Assembly: GCA_014058105.1 (NCBI GenBank)
Contig: JACGCM010002568.1
Span: 1,984,001-2,048,000, forward strand
Source: Kingdonia uniflora
Taxonomy: Eukaryota; Streptophyta; Magnoliopsida; Ranunculales; Circaeasteraceae
Direction: 5' to 3'
Length of the DNA stretch: 64,000 nt
The notes beneath the pieces are model-generated. The model was given only the letters and a program-made list of their open reading frames with translations. It did not search any database and was not told where the DNA came from. The translations under genes were made by a program, and so were the position numbers. Below are positions 31,999-43,828 of the stretch, piece by piece (the first letter of the stretch is position 1; every line of letters starts with the position of its first letter).

Positions 31999-34203
31999 CT
32001 AAGAGTTTGGGATTCGAACTCCTTTCTCTATCATGAAGTAATATGACCCAAGGCCAGTACGGCCAATGATGAGGAAATGACCTTCCAAATTATATGTGGC
32101 CTTTCCAGCATTCAACTCTTTTCTACTCTTGGGGATTTCACTCAGGACTAGATCATCGGTTTGAAACTCACAGCTTCAGACTCTTCTGTTGTACAAGCTA
32201 GCTGGCATATAATGATATAGACCCAGGTTGGCAATTGCACAATCTCGGGTTTCATCGATCCAGTTCATATTGCAGGCTAGCTCAAATTTAATCTCTTTGT
32301 TTGTGAGCTTGTGATCTTTAATAGGATGGAGGTATTCCATCGGAATGATGGCTTCAGTGTCATAAGCTAGGAAGTAGGAGGAACACATAGTATATTGTCT
32401 TGGTGTAGCACGGTACACCCATAAGATGCGAGTCAACTCCTGAATCTAATTCCTTTCTTTTGCGATTGAAGCCTCTTATTGATTTTATCCACTATTGTTT
32501 TATTGGTGATTTTTGCCTACCCATTTCCTTGGGGGTAGTATGAATTGGATGGGAATAAATTATGCTGTGCTTGCTAAGGATTGTCACATCCTTTTAACCA
32601 AAAAATAGTGGCCTGTTATTGATCTGAATTAGGTGGGGGAAACCAAACCGTGTTATAATATGTTCCCAGATAAAAGATATGACCTTTTGTTCTCTAGTTT
32701 GATAAAGAGGAATTTCTTCTACCCATTTTGTAAAGTAAATTATTACAACGAGTAAGAACCGCCAGTTACCCGATATATTAGGAAATTCCCCTACTAGATC
32801 GAGTATCCATCTTATGAAAGTCCTAAAGAGCTTGCTCGCATGGAGCTCGAGTACAGGTGTTCGTACCAGGTATCAATGTCATTTACAGGCATCGTATCTT
32901 TGTAAGTACTCCTCCACTTACTTGCACATCCTAGGGCATATTACTCCTTGTGTAATCGCTCTATATACAAGTGACCGACCTGCGGCATGGGCGCCCCAAG
33001 TTCATTCATATAAATCTTTGAACATTCCATTGGCTTATAGCTTGGAGAGGCACTTGAGATATGGCCCTGTTACTGATCTTCAATATAAATGGCCTTCCTC
33101 AACTGTATAACGCTTTAAATTTTTGATCAACTGACGATGCTCTTTTGGATTTGCTCTATGGGGTCCGTCACATTCGTTCATCGGTTTGAGATAAGTGATA
33201 AAAGGTTTTCTCTAATCATCGTCCGCCTCTTCATCACCCACAATGATGATCTCACATACAGATTGAAGATCAATACTGGGGGTTGATATCATTTCAATTT
33301 GGAGGTATCGCACTTTTGTACCCAAGACCCTGGCTAAGTAAGCCAAGGAATCAACATGTCTATTCTCTTCTCATGGTACATAGTCGAGTGTAGATGCATA
33401 GTCGACCATTTTTCCATTCTTCTGGTAATGTTCAGAGTAATGGTAGGCGATTAGCAATGAATCTTTATAGACTAATAGCTCAGCAACGTCGACATCGAGC
33501 ACTAAATTGGGCCCATGAATCAAAGCTTCAAACTCTATGACATTATTTAAAGCTTTAAAATCCAAGCGGGTTAATTTCTCGATTCTGTTATTTGATGGGG
33601 TAATCTGTACGATTCCTTTCACTGTAATCCATTCAGGTCATACGTTAAATTGTTTTGTAGGTGGATCTTCAAGCATCTCTTCTATGAGGTCAAGGTCGTG
33701 CTCCTTCTAATATAGATCTTCGACAGAAAAATCTATTAAAAATTGGTAAAAGCTTGTTCTTTTTTGGAATGACGCTATTTGAACTTGATATCATGTTCTC
33801 CCAAACTGATGGACTATTATTGCACTCTTTGTGACTTATCTTTCTTGGATAATACTTTCAGGAGTAGGTAGATTGTCAGAACCTTGACGAAAAAAGCATG
33901 GAAGTAGTGCTTGAGTTTCTGTCAAGTATAAACGATAGTTAAAAGAAGTTGCTCGATTTTGGAATATGGTGCTTCTGTCAGAGTAAGGGTTTTGTTGATG
34001 AAATAGACCAGCTTTTCAACCTTTTTTACGAGTTGAATAACGACAGAGCTAATAGAATTTTCTGTAACTGCAAGTTAGATGATCAGTTCTTCATTGTCTA
34101 CCGGGGTGGTAATGATGGAAACCTCCCCAAATAGGTTTTGAGCTCTTGAAAAGTTGCATCGCATTCTTCTGTCCACCGGATCACTTCTTTGGACTGAACC
34201 TTT
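31999..34203 (-). pseudogene. Element Z pol: RT end, RNase H and integrase
   Basis: Starts abruptly at 34203 where the LTR of copy B cuts it. The first residues are WTEECDATFQELKTYL, the RT-to-RNase H junction typical of Tat-like pol. Then come a first RNase H-like part (LFLYLAVTENSISSV, LVYFINKTLT, KIEQLLLTIVY) and a second RNase H (33371-33622: LDFKALNNVIEFEALIHG). Integrase follows (32176-32436: TRILWVYRATPRQ, YDTEAIIPMEYLHP, ELACNMNWIDETRDCAIANLGLYHY). The frame ends at 31999 after SYYFMIEKGVRIPNS. Motif order matches element A pol, but the sequence is clearly diverged. Full of stops. Confidence 0.7.
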
Positions 34204-34574
34204 TGTAGGGGCCTAATTTTGTAAAGGGGACACTTGGCTCTAAAACCTTAAAGTTTACCCTCGGCTTGAAGCTATGACAAATATATAAGACTATAAATAA
34301 CTAGTTTATTGAACTAACATACATGCGTGGAGTCCATGAATTGGGTTCTCCATGACCTCTAGTGAGAATTTGAATGATAGATGATATATACTTTATTAGA
34401 TGATAGATCGAGTATGAAGTAGGTTACAGGGTGTTCAAAAGTAATCTTGATGGGGGTTTTAGAAAGCATTTTTCAAACCCCTTTATAGTTTCATCCCTCC
34501 TATTTATAGGAGATAGGAAAGGAGTGAGTCACAATGGGAGGTCAGATTACATGTATATCCTTTAGGATAGCTGC
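34204..34574 (-). repeat. LTR of Tat-like copy B, left part
   Basis: Begins TGTAGGGGCC on the + strand (the end of the LTR in element orientation) and has the TATA segment at 34501-34510. Interrupted at 34574 by element C and resumed at 39090. The two parts together give a 696 bp LTR, against 789 bp in A and 735 bp in E. It abuts Z pol directly at 34203; no target duplication is seen between 34199-34203 and the far end at 46017. Confidence 0.8.
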
Positions 34575-35382
34575 TGTGACGACCTACCGAACGCCGGCCA
34601 AATCCACCTGAGCGTTTTGAGATCTGTCTGAATGTATTTGTTCTCTATATCGTAATATAGCAGCACGCCAAGTTTCGTCGCAATCGGATTCAGTTAAGGG
34701 GGCGAAAAGGTCCAGTACGCTTCGTCTCATGTTTTAACGTTTCCTTTTAGAAATTGACTATTCACTTAGTAGCTATATTAAGAAGGAACCTTGGTCCGAT
34801 CCTCCCCATGACTAAAAGAGCTTTAATGCCTTGCCATCAAGGACCCCGGCTCATGGATTATCTACAAGGGATAATTATGAGTTCTCCTAGGCCTAGGGAA
34901 GGCTAGGGGACATTGCCTTGCAATGCGGGCCAATTTTCAATAGAGGGCTTCATATGGCGCCGCTATGCCCCGCGGGCTATCCGAGATGCACCGCCCCTTA
35001 TAGATGGACAATATAAATAGTCCATGCTCATCGCCCCTTGAGATATGAGTCCCTTATGGAAATCGGCATATTGAGCTACCATGATCCGCTACAGGACAGT
35101 GTGTTTTCCGTACCACGCGCGCGTCGCGAGAGATTACGCTGTAAGGATTATTGAGGGAACCTTCAGCGTTGTTGCCTACACCGAATACATATTCGATGAC
35201 CCCTCACGAGTATCCAGGATTATCAGGATGTCGCTCTAGCATCCGGGGGTTGTGTGCCACTGGCGCGCCACGCCCGTGAAGATGGCTGGTACACGCCGAC
35301 TGCTCGTCCGTGTACGCCGCACGGTCCCTTAATCCGCTGCACTCCGGAAATTGTAGAGGCGGTCCCGGGCTGGGCCGTGACA
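34575..35382 (+). repeat. 5' LTR of element C
   Basis: Starts TGTGACGACC and ends GCCGTGACA. TATA box ATATAAATAG at 35011-35020 (repeated in the other LTR at 38711-38720). Confidence 0.85.
35012..35020 (+). promoter_or_regulatory. TATA box of element C LTR
   Basis: TATAAATAG, placed to drive transcription toward the primer binding site on the + strand. Confidence 0.6.
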
Positions 35383-35384
35383 AA

Positions 35385-35399
35385 TGGTATCAGAGCGAG
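35385..35399 (+). promoter_or_regulatory. Primer binding site of element C
   Basis: TGGTATCAGAGCGAG, 2 bp after the LTR. Its first 12 bases match the complement of the initiator methionine tRNA 3' end, the usual primer of plant LTR elements. Confidence 0.8.
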
Positions 35400-38261
35400 A
35401 ATAGCTTGTTAAAGCTTAGCTCTTGAGTTGGTAGAGCGTAGATGGATTGTGCCTACGTCTGCCAGAGGTAGACTAGTTGGGTCTAGGCTTATCCGAGCAA
35501 GGCTTGCTGGGCGTTTGCTTGTCAGAGCGTAGATGGTTAGTGCCTACGTCCGTCAGAGTAAGCATAGTAATGATTCTCGAGTTGGTAGTATGGATACCCA
35601 TTTGGCAGTTGTTCTCTCTAGAGCCGTAGTTGCACCTTAAAGATGATCCAAGCACCGTTATGAATGCTTGTAGAGTGTATTGCCTACATGTTAGTTGATA
35701 TTGGACTCAAGAGAAAGGCTCCATATCCGAGCGCGAGATTGCTCAAGTTAAATGTGCTTTGGACAATGACGCTAAGAGGAAGATTGAGATTTGAGTTGGA
35801 CGCGATGATCTATATCGTTGGTTGTCTCTAAAAGGCTGGTCAGTGTCGCAGATGCTCTATGAAGAATAATAATAGATCGATCTAGCAGGTTCTAATTGCA
35901 TTCGGTCCGTATCCGCGCTGCGAAGTTTAGTAACAGTTGTGATCAAGGACGATGCCCCTCAGCAGAGATCGATATGGTCAGTGTCAGTTACCGAGTACTT
36001 TCGTGAGTGGAAGCCGCGAAGCTTGGTTTGGTTGGAATTCCTTAGTGTCTACAGAAGATTGGAGAATCCTGAGAGATACTCATTGCGATTGTCCTGAGTT
36101 GGACATAGAGACGTTCTGGAAGTGAATGTCATGAGCCGAAGATGAAGCGGCATGAAGTTAGAGATGAAACATGGTTTGGGTCCCGAGTTTGCACACAGTG
36201 ATATCGTCAGGTAGACGTCGAGGGCAGAGTGACTCGTTGTGACGCGACATGAACTGCGACCTCCCAGATGGGTTGTCGCTTCTCCGCAGTTGGTCCCTAG
36301 TTACATGGGACCCTGCTTTGATCACTCCAAGAAGGCAAGTTGCTGAGTGATGTTTGTTCTCTGGCTCCGTAGTGAGTTTCAGGTTTGTCGGCGTTTGAGT
36401 TCTCTAGCCGAGTTGATCCATGTTGTTCCACATGATGGTTCTGGGTCATTTTAAGCTCACAGATGGAAGACTCACATTTTTGAAGGTTAGTAAGTTACGT
36501 GGTTGTCGCAGAATGGAGTTGAGCTTCAGTCAGTTGTGCGGGTTACCTCAGACATGATCTCAGATAGAAGTTGCTCTAGGATGAATGATCCTGAGCGGAA
36601 TTGGATGTTAGTTTCCCAATTCCTTATTACTTAGTGGTTGGCGGTAGGGATAGAGTACCCGCGCCTCGTTCTTTGTTTGTATCGATGGAGTGTCTTTAGA
36701 AGACCACATCTCAGTGACCTGTTAGAGTTGGCCGCGTTTGTTGAAGCTAGTTCAAGAGACATAGAATGGCTACGCTTCAGTTTAAAGATGATTGCGACAG
36801 TATGAAGGTTGGTCTCCGCGAGTTTGATAGCAGTTGGACATGGCAAGCCAACGAGCTCAAGGCGATAGGTACAGTGACAGTATCTTGTTCCCAAGTTCCC
36901 CAAGTACTCAGGTTGGAGTAGGGATGTAGAGATGGAGAAATGCTTCAGTAGTCCGTTAGTTATATGTCATAGCTTTGTTCTCGACGCGGACGTCGAGCTT
37001 ATTGAGTGTGGGAAGAGCAGTAAGTTGTGATGCAGATGCACGCAGGTTCCAGCATGGGTCATTACCACCAGAGTTTGGCAAGTACAGATGCCAATATTAA
37101 GTCCTTGTCAGAGAAGAGGTATTGAGAAGTCCTCCTTAGAGAGTGAGGCAGATTGGAGTCCTCCGAAGTAGAGAGACCTTTGGGGATGCCGGAGTAGCGA
37201 TCGCCCTTCCTGCAGCCAAGTTAGGTACAGATGTCATCTAGCGTTACATGGGTTAGATGATGGCCTACTGCGAAGTGGTAGAGCAGAAACGCGGCTGCAT
37301 AGATAGATGTCTCATTGGTTTTACAAGTTCACACAGGACGCCTTTATGGCAGACCTCGATGGTTAGCTGGCGGTAGGGAACAGAGTACCCGCACCTAGAT
37401 AGGCTGCCTCGATGGTTTTGTTGGCGGTAGGGAACAGAGTACCCGCGCCTTGTTGAGAGTATTCTACCCTCTTAGAGCTACCCTCCCTCGCCCAAGTGAA
37501 TAATGAGTACCAGTTCAGTTCTATACTGGTAAGGCTAGAGTGCCGCATCTTGATGTTGTGTCCCCGATGTTCTGCAAGAAGGGCGGACATGGTTTGAAGA
37601 CCTTTGCAGAGATGATTGAAGGGCAGTCAGGCTGTTTCAGTGTGCGGCAGATGTTCCGTGCAGTTGGGGAGAGTTACCCCTTGGTTTTAGATGACTCCCT
37701 CCTTACCACTCGAAGATGAAGAGTGAAGTTTGAAGCCGAGATTCACAGAAGATTGAACTCTCGAGCAGCGAAGGCATTGTGCGACTCGGAAGTGAGCGTA
37801 CTTTTGGACGGGATTGGAGATATCCTCGTCGGGCTGTTCAGAGGAGACGCCCATGGTTTGTCGAGAAGAGCGACATTCCACACAGTGTCAGGGGAGAAGG
37901 CGCTTTGCAGCAGGATGCAGCGCATTTCAGAGGGCGCGATTCTAGAGTGCACCGCCCATACATTTTTTTCAGAAGATTTGAGACCAAGAGACAATACCCA
38001 GAGGAGAAGGCAGACTCTAGTCGTATGAAGGTTCGGTCACTACGCACTTCAGTTGGAATGGGCGAAGTTAAGGTTCAGTTCTGAAGACACAGTTGTCAGT
38101 ATCAAGACTAGCAGTTGGGCTCAGTATCTGCTAGTACAGAGGAAGATATAGTACTCTGAACTAAGTGCGGGAGAGTTGTTAGTTTCTTGAAGATGCAGAA
38201 GATTGAATCCTTGCAGAGCCGTGTTGAAGAAGGTACTCGACAAGGACGTCGAGATTATTTT
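35400..38261 (+). other. Non-coding interior of element C with internal repeats
   Basis: No credible gene: the longest frames (about 100 codons at 37723-38084) overlap in different phases and have no family signature. Two repeat sets are present. First, gagcgtagatgg...tgcctacgtc..(c/t)cagag at about 35,435-35,468 and 35,524-35,560. Second, ggcggtaggga(a)cagagtacccgc at about 36,638, 37,369 and 37,421; its ends (gcggta...taccgc-like) can pair. Such modules may be packaging or RNA-structure signals; this is inference. Confidence 0.6.
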
Positions 38262-38274
38262 AAGTACGAGAGGG
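38262..38274 (+). promoter_or_regulatory. Polypurine tract of element C
   Basis: gtacgagagggtg-type purine-rich sequence (GAGAGGG) directly before the second LTR. Confidence 0.5.
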
Positions 38275-39084
38275 TGTGACGACCTACCGAACGCCGGCCA
38301 AATCCACCCAAGAGTTTTGAGTTCTGTCTGAATGCATTTGTTCTCTATATCCTAATATAGCAGCACGCCAAGTTTCGTCGCAATCGGATTCAGTTAAGGG
38401 GGCGAAAAGGTCCAGTACGCTTCCTCTCATGTTTTAACGTTTCCTTTTGGAAATTGACTATTCACTTAGTAGCTATATTAAGAAGGAACCTTGGTCCAAT
38501 CCTCCCCATGACTAAAAGAGCTTTAATGCTTGGTCATCAAGGACCCCGGCTCATGGATTATCTACAAGGGATAATTATGAGTTCTCCTAGGCCTAGGGAA
38601 GGCTAGGGGACATTGCCTTGCAATGCGGGCCAGTTTTCAATAGAGGGCTTCATATGGCGCCGCTATGCCCCGCGGGCTATCCGAGATGCACCGCCCCTTA
38701 TAGATGGACAATATAAATAGTCCAGGCTCGTCGCCCCTTGAGATATGAGTCCCTTATGTGGAACCGGCATATTGAGCTACCCTGATCCGCTACAGGACAA
38801 GTGTGCTTTCCGTACCTCGCGCGCGTCACGAGAGATTACGCTGTAGGGATTATTGAGGGAACCTTCAGCGTTGTTGCCTATGCCGAATACATATTCGATG
38901 ACCCCACACGAGTATCCAGGATTATCCGGATGTCGCTCTAGCATCCGGGGGTTGTATGCCACTGGCGCGCCGCGCCCGTGAAGGTGGCTAGTACACGCTG
39001 ACCGCGCTTCCGTGTACGCTCCACGGTCCCTTATTCTGCTGTACTTTAGGCACTGTAGAGGCGGTCCCGGGCTGGGCCGTGATA
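38275..39084 (+). repeat. 3' LTR of element C
   Basis: Near-identical to the 5' LTR, with scattered substitutions (for example the end reads GTGATA instead of GTGACA). Confidence 0.85.
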
Positions 39085-39089
39085 GTTGC

Positions 39090-39414
39090 TCTATACGTAG
39101 AGTCGGTTCTGACATTGTAATAGTCTGGCAGCTTGTTTCACTATTCAGTCTGGTGAACTGGCTGTTAGGTGTGTTTGTCTTCGAATATGTATTACTATGG
39201 TCAAAGTTTCTTCGGTGCTGAGTTATGGTTTGATCGTCCATTTTTGGTTTCGACTACGTAGATAGATTCAATGATGCCTTCGTGAATTTGAATAATTTCG
39301 GAAGGCTTCGTGGAATTAGTTGCTAGTCTTGCTGGGCTTTGAGTCACTCGGTAGGCTTTGATGTAGCCTTCGAGTATTTGACTGGTGCTGGAAGGCTGCG
39401 AGTAGGATACTACA
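39090..39414 (-). repeat. LTR of Tat-like copy B, right part
   Basis: Resumes after the GTTGC duplication at 39085-39089 and ends at 39414 with TACTACA, followed by a purine tract on the minus strand (CTAATTGGGGGCGAT). The tract shows this is a 3' LTR of an element extending to the right. Confidence 0.8.
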
Positions 39415-39585
39415 ATCGCCCCCAATTAGCCGGGGCCTTGCTAAATTATTAATGATGGCACGTGCTGAGATAAATTTTGGGGCATAAGAAGTTGAAAGGT
39501 TGGCTGGTGTAAATGTGGGTAGTTTCGAGGAGAGTAATTAAGGTAATTGATTATTAAGGAGGTAATAAATGGCCTTTAATCATGG

Positions 39586-39593
39586 TATAAATA
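39586..39593 (+). promoter_or_regulatory. TATA box of aORF1-B
   Basis: TATAAATA, about 62 bp before the position matching the aORF1 start. Confidence 0.5.
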
Positions 39594-39647
39594 GGGACTG
39601 CTTGGGGGAAAAAATAAAATATTGTTCATCTTTTTTCTTGAGTAAGC

Positions 39648-39846
39648 GTAACATTGGAAATCACTCCAAATACTCGTTACCAGAAGAAAATACAGGAGAA
39701 GAATCAATGTATTCAAGAGAAGGCGGTGGCTCTGAAGCAGAAGAATTTTTGGGGATCAAGGTTTGGATGTAACATTACCTGACCTGGTAGAGATGGAGCT
39801 GGGGGAGGAAATCTTTGGGCATCCGTGCGCTTATAGGTGGAGAGTA
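39648..39846 (+). pseudogene. aORF1-B: broken copy of the small antisense protein
   Basis: The + strand reads EITPNTRYQKKIQEKN (start codon lost) and, after a frameshift, GLDVTLPDLVEMELGEEIFG, matching the TPNTRYQ start and the LDW.MPDL..E..PGEPI.G motif of the A and E copies. The frame continues into AYRWRVNQWLD, which the A copy lacks, up to the junction with copy E near 39,846. It tells which parts of the protein are conserved: the start, the helix and the motif. Confidence 0.55.
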
Positions 39847-40733
39847 AACCAATGGTTGGACACAACCCAAGTGAAGTCATGCATCAAGAATTCAGTACAA
39901 GTTAAGCTACCATAATCAACCGCAATATTTCAGCAACCCAGTACAACACAAGTTCAACACAACAATATAATGCAAATCAAGTTCATACAAAACAGTTTCA
40001 ACATTTGACAACAGAGCAGAATCAGTACAACACCAGTCAGTTTCTCCACAACAACTCAAAGAAATAACATAGTTCAAATATTACAACTCCACAGCCAATC
40101 AGAAAAAATAGGAATGGATATCCAATACAAATAGCACATATCGGCACAACCATCCTCTTCCCCAACTGGTCCTCCAGCAACAACATCCTCCACACCTTCA
40201 GCTGAAGGCTTCGATCCCGTACCATCGGCAACCACATCACCCACAGTTCCAATACTGGTTGCTTCAATCTCAGGAGCCTCTACACCACCTCCAGTACCTC
40301 CATCTGCCCCATCAACAACATCTGCCTCTCCTTCTTTCGTCTATAAATCGCCTCCAGCGACCAGTTCTAGGGTAGCGGGGACAGGTTCCAAAATATCGGG
40401 GTCATACCCCTTATCTTCTACAAACTCCTTCAACCTCACAATGACTCTACATTCACCATCAAACATCGCCTGATAAAGCAACTTCAGTTTTTCCTTTTCC
40501 TTATCTTTCGAAACACGCTTCGCCGTACACACCTACACTTGATTATACTGCTGAACCTCGAGCCTCTTATCAAAGGAGTCAGTGATCGCCGCCAGATCTC
40601 GCTTTAACACATTGAACTCAGATATCAGCGATCCCTCAGTCCCTCGGGCAAGATCCAGACTTTCAACCGCCTGTTGTAACTTCCCCTTTACTGATTTCAT
40701 CGCCCTACTGTAAGACTACGCCCAAGCATCCAT

Positions 40734-40826
40734 CTGTTAGAATATTCAAGCCGTCAGTACCCCTCGAAACATTATAAACTGAAAAGAAATATCCAAATCT
40801 CACAGAAGAAATTAATAAACAGTTAC
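40734..40826 (-). other. Intron 3 of aORF3-E
   Basis: TATCAG/GTAACTGTTTA donor and ATATTCTAACAG acceptor, 93 bp; matches intron 3 of copy A. Confidence 0.65.
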
Positions 40827-41401
40827 CTGATACATACTCCTCTTTATTTCCTTTGAAGCCTCGTTTGGACCGTCTTCGTAGAGTTCAGCCAACAAAGTGA
40901 ACTTGGCTAGTACTTTCTTTCATCGTTCAGCCTACGTCATCTCTTCATCCTCCACCACTGCATCATCTTCCCCCAGTGCCCTACCCATTTTGCGCTTAAC
41001 AGCCTTTGACTGCTGTACCGTCAGAGCCTCGGGAGCGACCTTGACTTTCCCTTTCTCAGCTTGTGTTGGTACACGCCTTGGCCGCAGTCTCGAAGCATCA
41101 CTAGCCACTTCGGGCACCGGCGCTGCTTGCTTCGAGGCCCTTTTTGCCTTTGGCACAAACTGAACTGTCCTCGCTAAATCATCCTCTCCTATTTCTTCAG
41201 ATACTTTCAAACCACCTTCGCCTCTCCTCCTTTTTGATGACTTCGGCGTAACGGGTATGTTTCGAAGCAGAGAGTTCGCCTTCTTCCTTATCTTCCTCTT
41301 GATACCAAGACTTTTGAAAATAGAATTCACCCATTCTTCACTAGCTTCGGGCAAGGCGTCAATTTAGTTCCTCGGGTTGTCCCAAGACAGATTATTCGGA
41401 C

Positions 41402-41476
41402 CTGTAAACCAAACAAAATATGATCACTGCTTATTCGAGAAATACATCAAAAACAATTCTTCGACAGCAAACTTAC
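41402..41476 (-). other. Intron 2 of aORF3-E
   Basis: GTAAGT donor, TTTACAG acceptor, 75 bp; matches intron 2 of copy A (76 bp). Confidence 0.65.
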
Positions 41477-42332
41477 TCTGATTATTGACTCTATGATGGA
41501 ACTTATAAAGGTCCTCCCCTTCAGCATTCTCGTAGTTACCCCGTACTATAACTAAGTCTTTATTCTACCCTCAACCCGTCGAGCACAGATCACAAAACTA
41601 GAGCTTCTCAGGGTGACACTTGATGTGGTAGGTACCCACGTTTTGGTTTGCCTTCTTTAAGTAGAAGGACACAACATCAAACCACTTAATTAAGCCTTGC
41701 CCCTCACCACTTAATTTTGCATTCATGCCTTCAATTACCCACATCATCTCATAAAAATTTACATTCATTTGAACTGGGGAAACCTCCTAAAAATTCAATA
41801 CCTCTTTCACCAGCCTTCGGAGAGGAAGTTCCATTCTCAGTCGAATCTGGCCTCTATAAGCCATTATCCCTTCTCTAGGGTTCGATTTGAAAGTTAACCC
41901 AGCTCCCGCCACACTCAACAACACCCCCACCTTTGAAAGCTCCAGCTTGGCAACAAATTGATCCACTCTGATTTTATCCCTAGTCGAGATAGAACCCTCG
42001 GCCTTATCCGACATAGTAGAATCCCCACTTTGATCACTCTGCCACCCTTATCCCTTTTCACCACCAGAAGGCCCAGCATTGCCCTCACCTCTCTCCCTCC
42101 CTCCTATCTCCTCCTCATCACTATCTTCAGAAACTACCGTCTTACAACGCCTAGTCATTGGAACCCCACCAGATGGTAACACCATAGCCGAAGGGACATC
42201 GGTTACAACATCTAACACTTCTAAGTTTTTGCCCTCATCCATTGGAGCGCGACCAGAAATACTAACTTTGAATGCTTCAATTTCCTCGTCTATCAACCTC
42301 TGCCTCAAAGCTCCACGGGTACGCATCTTATC

Positions 42333-42588
42333 CTACATAATAAGAGGCACGCAATCAGATCGATACATTTGATAATGACGTGTCAATAACCCATATCTCA
42401 TATACCTCCTCCAATAGATGCATACAGTCCCTCCTTTAAAACCCTCAAAATCCTCAAATGGATCAGAACCCAGACTAGTAAATTTCCCCATCCTCGAAGA
42501 TAACCTCTAAACTCCAAACCTAGAAGATTCTACTTACAAATTCCGAAGGAAAAGCAAAACAAAAATAGACAGAGATCAAGTAACATAC
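42333..42588 (-). other. Putative 5' leader intron of aORF3-E
   Basis: Donor ACAG/GTATGTTACT, acceptor TTATGTAG, ending 6 bp before the ATG. Copy A has a comparable intron of about 247 bp. Confidence 0.4.
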
Positions 42589-42738
42589 CTGTATAAGAAG
42601 AAGTATACTCGAAACACCAAGACCAATCCAACCACTTCAACAACCTCTCACAAGCTTTACTTAGCAATGGCATACCAGTTCTCTTCCTTTTACTCTCAAG
42701 TTTATTTTTCTGTGAACAGTAATTTGATATTTCCCTCT

Positions 42739-42748
42739 TATATATATA
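42739..42748 (-). promoter_or_regulatory. TATA box of aORF3-E
   Basis: TATATATATA on the minus strand ahead of the leader exon; counterpart of 3978-3986 in copy A. Confidence 0.5.
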
Positions 42749-42755
42749 CCTCATC

Positions 42756-43828
42756 GGAAAACCAAAAATGCCTCAATTTCCAAACCGCTATCATTACCAC
42801 GCCCCCACTACCCCGACTTTTCGGCTAAGACGTGTTTTGACCAAATTACCCCTTCTTCTCCTCACGTGAGAGCCGCACGCTCAATTTGTATAACTTTAAA
42901 CTTAAAGCTTCTCGAACATTCTGATCCTCAATCGAAGCCACTCAGTCAAATCCTAACATCAAATCACAACTTTATCCATAAAATAGGAAAAAATCATGAT
43001 TATCTGTACGACATACTTCCCCAGTTGCACGCACAATCCTGACAGACCAGCTGTTTGGACTGTCAGTACGGCCAGTCAAATCCAACAAAACTTTTGTCAC
43101 ACTTCTCACATAAGATTAATTGACTATACAGCGTCTCGAACACTCAGCGACAGATAACCTCAAATTCGATTCCCAAATATGTCGAACATTTGATCTACAG
43201 CACATTCGTCAATTCAAAACACTATATCTCTTTTACTTCGACTGATTAGACTTCTACCTCGACAATAACATTTTCTACTTTGACAGATCCGCATCCCAAT
43301 TCGATAGATTATAGTTTTTTACTTCAACAGTTCAGAATTCCACTATACATCACAAATTTCCTTCGACAGACCAAACTTCTACTTCGACAGATTACAACCT
43401 TATAACTTCGACAGTTCAGAAATTTAAGTTTACACAGATCAGACCTTTTCCATTGACAGATTAGTACTTTTATTTTCGGCAGATTAGACCTCCTACTTTG
43501 ACTGTTCAAGCCTGTTACTTTGAAAAATTCACAATTCTATTGGAAACAGTACTAAAAAATAATTTGACAGATTATACTACCAACACCCAATTTCATTATC
43601 CTCAAAACAACACAGTACAATGCCAACAGTTCATACAAGTACCCTACATACCACCATATCTAAAACAGTTACCAAAATAGATAGAGGACCCTAATTATTA
43701 GTAGGATGCTCCTCTTCAACAGCAGGCACAGCACCAGCATCCTCCTGGTTCACTATCTCTTGTGCAAACGACTCGAGTAGGGACAACCGGTGGCCAGGTA
43801 ATGGTCCCATCATCTACAATATTCTCCA
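42756..43828. other. aORF2-aORF3 spacer of copy E, with a degenerate short repeat
   Basis: No gene. Between about 43,230 and 43,580 the motif (a/c)(c)ttcgacag(a/t)t followed by about ten bases recurs roughly ten times in degenerate form (for example cttctacttcgacagatta and ataacttcgacagttcag). Confidence 0.55.

Larger units (their letters stand above)
34575..39084 (+). mobile_element. Non-autonomous LTR retrotransposon C (4.5 kb), nested in the LTR of copy B
   Basis: Two LTRs of 808 and 810 bp (34575-35382 and 38275-39084) are nearly identical by eye and flanked by GCTGC (34570-34574) and GTTGC (39085-39089). It has a methionine-type primer binding site, a TATA box and a purine tract, so it could be copied by another element's machinery. 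The 2.9 kb interior has no gag, protease, RT or integrase signature: a LARD/TRIM-like element. The high LTR similarity makes it one of the younger insertions here. Confidence 0.85.
40074..42326 (-). pseudogene. aORF3-E: antisense accessory protein, second copy
   Basis: Starts MRTRGALRQRLIDEEIE, against MRTHRSSRMRLIDEKIE in A. Exons are 42326-41477, 41401-40827 and 40733-40074, with introns at the same sites as in A. Domains in the same order: acidic start with APMDEG and a Glu-rich run (SDEEEIGG); the domain segment (SNPREGIMAYRGQI, LRRLVKEVLNF); after intron 2 EEWVNSIFKSLGIKRK; a Lys/Arg-rich stretch ending PTQAEKGKVKVAPEAL, against STQAEKGKGKVFIESL in A; and a coiled-coil tail ending ISIPIFSDW, against FQSIFSDF in A. 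The reading frame is kept over long stretches, better than in A, with a few stops. It may have been functional more recently. Role unknown. Confidence 0.65.

Noticed and set aside
37723..38084. Two overlapping frames of about 100 codons in element C
   Set aside because: They occupy different phases of the same bases with no similarity to gag or any known family, so they are probably chance frames in GC-richer DNA.
34575..39084. Element C as a tandem duplication of host DNA
   Set aside because: The repeats end in TG...CA, are followed by a methionine-type primer site, preceded by a purine tract, and flanked by a 5 bp duplication, all diagnostic of LTRs.
42079..42372. 97-codon + frame opposite aORF3-E
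   Set aside because: Shadow frame; the minus strand has the conserved MRTR start and the acidic region.
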